From: Aptenodytes patagonicus | Taxonomy: Eukaryota > Chordata > Aves > Sphenisciformes > Spheniscidae | Assembly: GCF_965638725.1 (NCBI RefSeq) | Contig: NC_134950.1 | Location: forward strand, 29,946,932 to 30,010,931 | Direction: 5' to 3' | Length of the DNA stretch: 64,000 bases | Shown here: one piece after another, positions 51,601-61,128 of the stretch | Layout: every line of letters begins with the position of its first letter | Numbering within the stretch: the first letter of the stretch is position 1 | Notes under the pieces: model-generated | Database searches by the model: none | Seen by the model: only the letters and a program-made list of their open reading frames with translations | What the model was told of the DNA's origin: nothing | Made by a program: the position numbers and the translations under genes

Positions 51601-54600
51601 CTTAGGATGCAGAGGTTGATTCTGGTACATTTGTGCCAGTGTATAAACTGCAACATAAGAAAAGCCTTATGAATCAGTGCAAAATTAGCTATATTGAAAC
51701 AGCGAAGAATCATCTTTTAAGTAACCTTTGTTTTTTCTAAAGATACGTCACTGAATGCTACAGTTACAATGCATACATCTGGCCATGACTGTGAGAATAC
51801 GCTTAAGGAGACATATTTCTATTAAAAGCATGAATTAGGTTTTTTTATTAAGGCATAGTTAGTTAGATGATAGTATCACCTGAGTTTAAAAAAGAACACA
51901 ATGAGTAGATATGAAAAATCTGAGCTCCAGAACTGGTTTTTTTCTGAGGGGAAGAAAAAAAAAAAGTCTTTTAACAAAGTCCTCAAAATTAAGGAAGACA
52001 GATAAATTAGTGTTATGATTTTTGTTAATCCACAAAAATAGGCAAAATTGTCAAATCTTACACTGTGCAGAGGAAAAATTATGATAAGTGCTAGATTCAG
52101 CTTCTGTCTGACTACCATTACAGAGCTCTAAAGAAAGATGTACTACTCTTAGCTGTCAAAATCCTTGAATCACGGAGAGAAACTGAAGAAAGATATCTAT
52201 GAAAAACACCTGCACATTACATTTTGCATTGTGGGAAGATCTGAATAGAAGTGAAACTCAGGCTTTGATTTTTTTAACATGCTACACCTGATTTAATACA
52301 AAAATAAAAACTTCAGATGATATCTATTGAGCTGTACATTCAAACAAATGGAGCAACTGACACTGCCTGTTGAGGAATGCAAAGCAGTCCTTGGAATTCA
52401 CTCTATGCCAAGTTTTTAAATGGAGGAGCAACATTTCCTTGAAGGAAAAAAAGGGGAAAGGAGGTACATCATTAATAAATATAGGATGTACTCCACCTGT
52501 ATCTAGAGAACGTATGAGACAGGCTTGAAACCCCTGCACCCTGTAGGGTTTACCATAAATACAGCATATAGTAAGCACTGGTCAAAGCCAACATAGCTAA
52601 GAAGCTAACTGGATACAGGCTATCTGCTTTGCTGCTGCACTTCTAATCTTCTTACTTAACAGTGCATCATGATATTCAATTAACTGAAGTGCTTTTAGCA
52701 TGTTCAGAGCCTGATAAAAATAACTAAATAGCCATAGTACATAGAAGACAAATGAAATATTGAAGCAGATTAATCATCTTACCAGGGTCAGGAGGTGAAC
52801 TTGTACCTCCATTGGTATCAAAATATTAGGTTTGTTGTGGTCTGCTTATTATTTACAAAATCACATCATATAAAGGGGTTTCAAACATTTATTTAATTAG
52901 TCACAGACTAAACCAATAAAACATTCATTAACTGCGGATGTCAATAGTTATTAACAGGTTCCCAAAGGCACTTTCCTTTTAATGTCTGCTACATTCCTTT
53001 TGCATGCCTTTTAATTATAAATTAAAACCAGCATAAACACTATAATAAAAAAAAAAGAATTAAAACATGTTGTTGCTTGGCATTTTTTAAAAGACGAATG
53101 TGCATAATTTTGCAGAAATTTTGCAGATACGTATTTTCCTTTAATAAATGCTATATATTCTCGTATTATGCTTTATGCACAACTTTAACATTTTTAATAA
53201 ACAAGGAACAAAATTACCTATTCTAAAAAATTTTAATAATGAAGAATTTGGTTGCTCTCAAAAAGGCTCAGTCTACAGATATAGTTTGTATGGGGCAATT
53301 GATTAAAGTTTCCTGCATTAGCTAATTTAATCCACTAAAATTTGACATAGTAAAAGAAAAATTAACTTGTTTTCTAGGATTTCTTCTGAGATTCTTCTGT
53401 TATGAGCCAATGTAAAAAGAGCATGGAGGCAGAATTTCACATCTAAAAGAAAAGAAGCTACTTATTGTCCAGACCTGCATAAATAAGTGAAAATACTTTA
53501 GATATTAATTTATGATTTAGTTATTCAAACACTAAGCTTAAACACAGACTGAAGCATTAGCAAGAATTGCATTGCTTTTAAAGTAAACCAGACCTTAATA
53601 AAAAGGGAGGTTCCAAGCTCTTGCTGCATCTAACAACTATGAAATCATGCAAGTTGGGGAGGGCCCCAGTTATAAGACTGAAGTCCGGCCAACTATTATA
53701 AGGTCTGCCTCATAAGTGTCGACATAGGAAAAAGGCTTGCAAACTAATGAAAATTACTGGTTCATTCTTACCGTTACTACTATGGTAGAATAAAGATTAG
53801 AAATCATTCTTGCCAGAAAATAGAAGCCCCAAGGAGGAGGACGTTGGGATGTTTTCAATACTTCAATATAATTGCTAAATATTTAATTATGGAAATAACT
53901 CAAAGGAGTAGGTTTCTGCATTTCTTGATGCCTTGATGACCAGCATAAATCAATTATAAGCTGTTAGCTCAAATTCAGAGCTTAAAGTAAAGGCACAGAC
54001 TTGTAACAAATAAAGTGGAATTAGGACAAAAAGAGACAATTAAGTTGTAAAGATCCTTGTTAATAGGGGTTGAATCAATATGACACTAGAGGAATTTGAA
54101 ATTTAGTTTTACCTATAAACTAAACCATGCTTGATTTGGATGACCCAAAGCCTATAGAATCTCAAAATTATGTCCTAGTTATAAACTCTATAAAAATTTA
54201 TATTTTATTAATTTGTAGGACATTCATCTAAAACTTAATCTCATCAAAATTGTAGGTAAGACTGCATAAAATAGTATTATCTGTAAATACATTGGAAAAT
54301 GAAAGATGAAATCATTTCCATGTTTTAAAATAAGAAGGGTGGAATAAAACCAGGTATAAACTTGCTAAAACAAACCCTGACAGAAGACTTTTTAGTGTCA
54401 TTCATTTAAAAAAATAAAAAAAACTTTAAAAAGTTCAGGACTGCAAAGAAATTAAACCTCTTGAGATCTCATGTAATCTCCTGGGTAGCTGGTGATTATT
54501 GGTCAATTAATCTTTTTCATTTCCTGGTTAAACTACAGGTGCCTTTAGGACTTAAAACTTCATTTCTAAGTATAAAATAAATGCTTAATATCCAATACAT

Positions 54601-54790
54601 AAAAGATTAGATACTGATTTATTCTAACCAGAAAGTGTTCACTCTCTGAATTTGTGCATGAAAAGTTGAGTCTGTATATAGTGTAACCATTAAGACTAGA
54701 AATAACTTAGTCTACAACATAAAACAAAAGTACTAATGGTGAGAAAAAACCAACACTGAAACAGACTGTGCAAGGAATTTCTTTAAGGCA
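39672..54790. other. Non-coding region upstream of the right-hand gene
   Basis: About 15 kb with no supported gene. Low-complexity items are a GA run near 50824-50836 and A or T runs near 40579, 50978 and 51955. From about 52850 the sequence becomes very AT-rich with many homeodomain-type TAAT cores. A 37-bp segment at 54219-54255 has good splice-like borders (see findings). Confidence 0.4.
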
Positions 54791-54862
54791 TTAATCAGAC
54801 CTAAACCTGATTAAGTATCTAATTAGCTTGATCACTGATGGCAAGGAAACACGTGCTATATC
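54791..54862 (+). promoter_or_regulatory. Candidate CNGB3 proximal promoter: homeodomain cluster, E-box, TATA-like
   Basis: Within 125 bp upstream of the coding start lie TAATCA (54792-54797), GATTAA (54809-54814, TTAATC on the other strand), TAATTA (54820-54825), an E-box CACGTG (54850-54855) and TATAT near 54857-54861. CRX/OTX-type photoreceptor factors bind TAATC-type sites and RAX/VSX-type factors bind TAATTA, so the cluster fits a cone gene. Such motifs are also frequent by chance in AT-rich DNA. The transcription start would lie around 54880-54900 if the TATA-like motif is used. This is inference only. Confidence 0.35.
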
Positions 54863-54914
54863 CCTGTTCATGGTAAAAGAGTTACAGAGGCTTCAGGAGA
54901 GTTGAATGGGCAAG

Positions 54915-55022
54915 ATGTTTAAAAAACTAAAAGCAGTATTTTCTAGAGCAAAATTATCACCTGAGGATGCAGATTGCAAGAATGAAGGTGTCACTCCACC
55001 ACCCAAGCTATCTACAGGCCAG
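54915..55022 (+). CDS. CNGB3: CNGB3 coding exon 1 (start of cone CNG channel beta subunit)
   Basis: CNGB3 is the beta subunit of the cyclic-nucleotide-gated cation channel in the plasma membrane of cone outer segments, assembling with CNGA3. Loss causes day blindness in mammals. This exon encodes 36 residues of the cytoplasmic N-terminus: MFKKLKAVFSRAKLSP, then an acidic patch, then TPPPKLSTGQ. It ends at phase 0 in CAG followed by donor GTATAG. From memory, mammalian CNGB3 also opens Met-(Phe/Leu)-Lys-Ser-Leu, and its first coding exon ends with ...AQ at a phase-0 boundary, followed by E/G-(E/D)-N. The next exon here opens GEN. I chose the ATG at 54915 by that alignment and because it has A at -3. 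An in-frame ATG at 54906, directly after a TGA, would add Met-Gly-Lys. The N-terminus diverges fast in this family, so identity rests on exon structure plus short motifs. Confidence 0.72.
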
Positions 55023-57725
55023 GTATAGTTTTTATTTTTTAGTATAGACTCAGTAGTATTACCTTTTGTTTAGAAAGTATTTATGTAAGTAAATGCCAAA
55101 GGTTAGATTTTCAAACATACTTACTGCGGACGGCATCAATCTTTATCTAGCAAAATCAAACAAATGCCTTTATTCCTCTCCTCCTTCCCGCCTTTTCTTT
55201 ATGAAGAAAATATAGACTTCCTCTTTTTGTAAGTTGCTTTCCAAATAGGGATAACCTGAAATAGTGCAAGCTTATGAGAGGTCTTGATCAACATTGCAAA
55301 CAGAGAATTAGAAATACTGGTATTGCTGCTTTTGATGTGCTGATATATTCCTCTTTATCTTGTTCTCTGCTGGCAGAAAATGTCAGCATATCCTTTCTGG
55401 ATATTGGACTGGCATGCAGGTATATATCAGCCTGCTTCCCAATAACTGTTGGAAAGGCAAAGTAATTTAGTAGCTTTTTTTAAGAAGTATTTTATTTGGC
55501 TTAGTTTTACTAATATAACTCCTGTTTGAAAAATACAGTAAGTCATATTAGTCTACAGTCTATATTTTTTATTTAGTAGTTCTCTACTGTAAAAGTTAAC
55601 TCATTCTTTTCATTTTAATTAATGGAATATTTTAAAATGAGACAGAAGGATAGATACTCCTTCACTTGTTACCTTTGAATTTTTATCTTTTCTCAATAAT
55701 GTCCTAGAGAGCATTTTGTTTTTTTCCAGTATGACATAATCAAAACTTTACAAGGAAAAATGGCAAAAATTTAGGGTTTCACCAAATAATTAGGAAAGTG
55801 AAATGAGTTCTTTAGTATCAGCCTGAGCTATTAATCTGGATTCATGCTTAATGAAACAATTGAAACTCCACCATTATAAAGTTAATTTTAACTAAGCAGT
55901 GTCTTTTAACACGTTTACAACGGTTGAGCATATACAAAAACACTGACTTAATTTCTGGGAGCCTTGATTTACATGTACAAGAGTTCCATAAATTTCACAG
56001 TTTTAAGTAAAACTGATAGAAACATAAACGTTCATAAGACTGAATCATTTCCTAGAACTGATATTTTCCTGAAGCTCATAGGTTTGTACAACCTCAAGAA
56101 GACGTGCGGTTTAATCCAGCCCAACTACAACTCAAATTCGATTTGTCATTATTATAAATATGCAAAAAACAATTGTTTGATGAACAGGCGTATTCATACT
56201 GCCATCCACACAAAATGTCTATATTCAACAAACTTCATATACTGCAGATCTGCAGGAAAAGTATTGTTCATGCTTCTTTTAAAGTTCTGCACATCAGTTT
56301 TCTTGGGTCAATAAAACACTGTCCTGAAAAAAGAAAAATCCTGAATCTCATCAGCTGACTTCTCTGCAGCCTGATACCTCACTTGGCAAACTACTCTAGG
56401 AAAAAATATATATTTAGATTTCCCTGGAGACATGGATTACTCTTTTCACCAGAATAATTCCATACATCAGCGCAACACTCAGATCATATCACCGTCAGCA
56501 TCCACTATTATAGATACTGTTAAGATGGAGGCAGACGAATAGGTCAAGGATTAAGACATTTTCTGCCTGCAAGGAGATACCATCTAAAGAGAAAAGAAGA
56601 AACGTACATAGTATCTGGTAACTGTAGAACACTATTCTCACATTAATGTTCTTACACTATTAGGAGGAAGCCTGAAATGAAGAAAACAACCTTTACAACA
56701 AAACATCATGCAAGTACCTGCATCATGCACAGAGATTGATTGGGCTTTTAATTTTCATTTTTTTATATATATAATTATATCTAATTTAATTATTTTTATA
56801 TATATGTATATTAGAACTTCAGTGCCAGATTCTCTGAATAAAAGCAGACAGCAAAAAACAAATACTTACATAAAAAAGGGCAAACACCAAATTAATCTCA
56901 GAAACTCAAACAAAGAGAAGGTCATTGAGTTTGGAGAGGGAGAGGGAAAAAAAAGTGCATGAAGACCTGAAATCTCCTAAAGTCAAATAATTTTCCATAT
57001 GCTTATACTATCTAATATCTTCCTCTATTAATCAGCATGATAAACACCAGGTAAATTCATTCTATCTGGGATAACAAATGCTCATGGGCTTGATGAGCAC
57101 TACGCTGTTACATAGCACTGTGAACACCTAAGAATCCCCATGCACTTCTCACTCCCTCCTCCGAGGACCACTCTGTCAAAGCCAAGACAAACCAAGGTAC
57201 AGGTACGTGAGGACTTGGTCTATGGATCTAAGCCAGTAAGCATGGAATGAAGCTAATTTTTTGCAGTAAAAGTTGATACTGTCTCTGTATTTTGTAAAGA
57301 TTGAGATCTGTCATTTTGGTAAGGTAGCTCAAAACATATCAGGTCTATTAGCCCAGCAGAAGGTTTAGGCAGAAGAATGACTAATTCAGAGATGCAGACT
57401 GACTTGTGAGTGGCAGCACTGAACAAGTCAGCCTTGACAACATGAAGGATGTTTTGAGAACATACAGCAGCAGAACTCCAGGCTAAGTAACTGGGTTTGC
57501 ACAGTGGATGTGAAGACCTCAGTTTTTTATTTCAGCATCCAAGTCCTTTTGTGAGCCTCTCTGGAAAGTCTTGTCCAAGAACGCACACAGAACACCCAGG
57601 AACAAAGCTCAGTGTGTGTCAACTTGGTTAATCAAATTCCTAGGAGAATGCTGCAGACATCAAACCACCCTTATAATTGTCAACAACGAGCATCTACAGT
57701 TTCTAATCCTGTTTATTTTTTTAAG
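55023..57725 (+). other. CNGB3: CNGB3 intron 1 (about 2.7 kb)
   Basis: Bounded by CAG|GTATAG at 55022/55023 and by a strong 3' splice site at 57725: TTCTAAT branch-like sequence (57701-57707), a T-rich tract and TTAAG. The ORFs inside lack domains. A TA-rich low-complexity stretch lies at 56761-56812. Confidence 0.6.
56761..56812. repeat. TA-rich low-complexity stretch in CNGB3 intron 1
   Basis: Interrupted TATATA/AATTAT sequence; no protein-coding or RNA signal seen. Confidence 0.6.
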
Positions 57726-57801
57726 GGTGAAAATAAAAAAACAGATGAAGCACAGAAAGCAGAGGCCAATGAGAAAGTAGAACCCATACCAAAGCAGCAA
57801 G
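57726..57801 (+). CDS. CNGB3: CNGB3 coding exon 2
   Basis: A 76-bp exon read in phase 0 directly after exon 1 gives 25 codons plus one base: GENKKTDEAQKAEANEK, then VEPIPKQQ. It is rich in Lys, Glu and Gln, like the disordered cytoplasmic N-terminus of CNGB3. The acceptor is excellent. The donor AAG|GTCAGT is acceptable, with C at +3 being non-consensus. From memory, human exon 2 is 82 bp and also runs from phase 0 to phase 1. The bird exon is 6 bp shorter with the same phases, which is what an orthologue with a two-codon indel would give. If the intron is retained, the frame ends at tandem TAA codons (57807-57812). No domain is expected this early in the protein; the transmembrane and cyclic-nucleotide-binding parts would be in exons beyond the window. 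Confidence 0.7.
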
Positions 57802-57873
57802 GTCAGTAATAAGCTATTTATGAGTATTCAAAGATTATCTGGACAAAATATATGTACACTATATAGGGCTGTA

Positions 57874-57930
57874 AATAAAATTGTTCTTCCAAATGCTCTG
57901 CCAGGTGCTGATCTTGTTTTTTATTTGTGG
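57874..57930 (+). terminator. Possible intronic polyadenylation site after exon 2
   Basis: AATAAA at 57874-57879 is followed about 34 nt later by a T/GT-rich tract (57913-57930). The pair lies about 65 nt after the tandem stop codons that follow exon 2. The arrangement would allow a short alternative transcript, but AATAAA is common in AT-rich introns. Confidence 0.25.
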
Positions 57931-60180
57931 AAGAAATTAAGAACTCCGAATTCCCATTGACCCCAAACCAATGATTTGTTACAGAACTACGAGCACTACC
58001 CAACAATAAAAGGTGACAAGCTTTCAAGCACACTGTCCCTTCCTGAACTTGTCTGCTTTAATCAGCTAGTCTAACAAAATCTATTTCCTCTTACTGTAAG
58101 TTGACTTCTTAGAAACCTTACTTTAAAATAAAGGTATTTAGTAGCTTAAGAAAGAAAACTGCATATTTGTAATGTATCTTTTGGGTATACTTCTCATATG
58201 TATTAAAAAAACTGCAAAGATGAGACAGACTTTAAACTATCTGACATTCAAATCTTTCATTGAACAGCCATTCAAAACTTTTTCAAAAAAAGCAAACAAA
58301 CAAATAATTTAAAAAAAGCAATGCCATTAAAAATGATTTGCCATCACCATTCAGAAGACATCCAGGACTAGAACACAGGAAACATAGAGCTCAGTGCAGT
58401 AATACAAGCTAATTATTTGCCTAAGCAGCTGGTTGCTGAAAACAATGGCAGCTGGCCATGGCTATTCTGCCCCCCTCTTCCCTCACCTCCCAATAGCCAA
58501 GCCTATTTTGCTTATACCAGAGCCAGAATGACTGCTGCAGCAGCTACTAAAATAAAGGCTCAGGATAGGTGAAGCAACAACTATTGCTGGGTCATGTCCC
58601 CTCTTCCCTCCTTCACAGCATCAGTGGTGCAGCCCTTTCCTTTTCCACCCTCCAGTACTGGAGAAAAACACCAAGTCCAGTTTTCCTGTTACCTCATGCT
58701 TTTCTTTGGGGAGAACAATTCAGGTTTATTTCACTGGAGCAGCAAAGCAAATGCTGAGGAACCTCCAGCTTTCTGTGATAAAGATGATTTAAGGAGAGAG
58801 GAGCAACTAGAAAAAAACTACAAGGAAACTCGCATAATCCTTACTTGTGCTTTGTGTGATTGTAACAAGTACCACAATTCCTTTACTCATATAACAAAAC
58901 TTTAAACAAAGTCCATTTAATGCAATTATCTTGTTATAGAATGGCTGTAGCACTAAATCAAGGGAAAACAAAATCTGACATGAATTAACTGTCACAATAA
59001 GCCAACAATGGAAAAAATCAAATCTGATGTTTCGTGGCTTTTTAGCAACATTAAATCACAAATGCTATCCCACGACAGAATGAAGTATCATTATAGAAAA
59101 GTTTTTTGTTTCCATCCAAAATCTGATCTAATTTTACAGATTAACATAATTCATGAATCTATATTTTGGGATACTAAACTACTTTTTTTTCCCCTTCTAA
59201 AATATAAAATAAGTGGTGGCATAGAAGCAACCACCTGAACAATTATTTTAGTAAAAGATAATAACACAGGCTTCATGTTTATTTGTTTGGGTTTTTTTAA
59301 TCCATAGTTTTCTGGAAGGTGCTTCAAGACTCATTTTCAAACAGCTACAAGACAGTTTCTCCTTTTGCATGTGGGTATTAATGAGTTAGACAGACAACAG
59401 CTATACAAGCCAGAGAACTTACACAGGCACCACACCTCAGGAGAAGCTTATGAATTCCAGCACGCTGTACATAAGTCCTCATCATCCCAGCTGAATAAGG
59501 AACTCCGTTATCTCTGGGCAGAAAAGTGAGGCTGGTCTCAAGCAGTTGAGAGGAAGGTCTAGATAAAGATTCCTGCAAAACTTGGTGAGCTTTGTATCAG
59601 ACCTAAAATCATGTGGACAGCTGCTAGAAGAAGAAAATAAGTATATCTGTGGGTAAGCAAAGGACAAGGGACCAGAGAAAGCATTTTGTGGTGTATGTAC
59701 AAATTTGGAGAGAATTATTAAAAGCACAGCCAGGGCTCAACTAACACTAGTTAAGGGAGATCAGTTAAATGGAAAAGTTAAAACTAGTTAGAGAAAAGCC
59801 TTTCCAAGATCTCTCATTAGTTTCTCTGGTATAACCAGAATAAAATAGACCTGTAAAGCCTCTAATCATAGCCCCATTTTGCAGCTCCATAGTCCTGAAA
59901 CACAAACCAACAGACTGAGTAGAGTTTATCTTCACCTCCTTCTTCTCACATGGCCAAAACCAGCCATCACCTTCTCCCTTTCTCCTAGCACTTCACAAGG
60001 CAGCATGATGTTCCCAGCACAGATGAGAACTCAGCAGGAGGCACAATTGGAGCCCATTTGGTTGAAAGGTGGCCACTTACATCACTCAGCAACACCTGGT
60101 ACTTTTGGCTGCTTTGTTGGCTACTCATTGCCTCATCTCCACCTCCTCAGTTGCCCTCTCTCTCACTAGCTTGCTTTGTG

Positions 60181-60270
60181 ATTAATTCTCTGCATAATTA
60201 GTTCACTCTATAATTAATTCTCCATGCTTAGTTTGTTCCATAATGGATTCATTTTTTAATTTATTCCCTG
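60181..60270 (+). repeat. Diverged ~31-bp tandem repeat, about three units
   Basis: ATTAATTCTC-type openings recur at 60181 and 60213, with a weaker copy at 60243 (ATGGATTC). Each is followed by a TTAGTT-type segment. Spacings are 32 and 30 bp. Confidence 0.55.
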
Positions 60271-61101
60271 CATTTCTTTATGTACTTAACAAAGTGTGAT
60301 TCACCTAATTACAGGTTCTCCGTGATATTGAATCCAATTGCTATAGTTTCTTTGCATATTTATCACCTCCCATAACTGACTGGCTATACAAATGCTTCAC
60401 TTGTTTTACCCACTGTTGTTCAATAGCTCTGTTGATGGCTATGCTATTTAGAAGGCCACGTTCGGCCTCCACCTGCTAGCTGATGTCTACATTATCATTC
60501 TCTGTATCACAATTTCTTTCGTCCTCTTAGCAGATCCTTCCAGTATGATTCTTTCCAACTCATCCTTTTTCTTTCCCTTTCTCTAAACACTCTCAGCACC
60601 ACATTTAAGTACTGCTCTTCTGAAGTCTGTCCTCATCTCCTTCTCACTTTTCCCTCACTAGAAACTGGCCTGTTTCCAATATTCTGGTTTTTGCTCTTCC
60701 TACTTCTACTAAATCAACAAGTGTCTCAAAGTTTTTTTCCAGATTCACAGACATATTTATGCAGCTTTTACTAAAGTCCATATTGACATTACTTTGTTCT
60801 TGGTAGGACCTGAGTGAGAAAGCTAGACTAAAACTATCATAGGTATTTCTATATATGTTACAATTGCACCTCTGGATCATAAAGTAGACAGAATGCCCCA
60901 TCTGGGAGATTACCATGTTAATTTTCAGTGATATTTAGTATCTTCAGAGCCTAGATGTTTTGGAAAGTACCCAGAGGATATATAAAAGGTTATATACCTT
61001 TCCGCAAATTAACTGCAAGTGCCATTCTATAGCGCATGAGATTTTGGTGCTTTTGACGGAGTCAGAAAATCTATATCCTAATTGAGAAGCCCAGACAGAG
61101 T

Positions 61102-61128
61102 AAAACAAACAAACAAACAAACAAACAA
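61102..61128 (+). repeat. (AAAC)n microsatellite
   Basis: Six or more uninterrupted AAAC units. Confidence 0.85.

Noticed and set aside
56080..56130. Possible antisense CR1 tail in CNGB3 intron 1
   Set aside because: Only scattered resemblance (CATAGGTTTGT...ACCTCAAGAAGAC...CCAGCCCAAC); too divergent to call by eye.
57171..57202. Small in-frame segment with good acceptor and GTACGT donor between the two CNGB3 exons
   Set aside because: Including it would end at phase 1 and put the next exon into a frame with an immediate stop, so it cannot be a constitutive exon.
58496..58557. Minus-strand segment with acceptor TTTATTTTAG and donor GAG|GTGAGG, open in one phase
   Set aside because: Short, opposite strand to CNGB3 and inside its intron, with an uninformative Ser/Cys/Gly-rich translation. 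Likely chance.
58594..58905. 103-codon ORF considered as CNGB3 exon 3
   Set aside because: No donor fits its charged segment, the acceptor in the required phase is poor, and it lacks the conserved residues expected before the first transmembrane segment.
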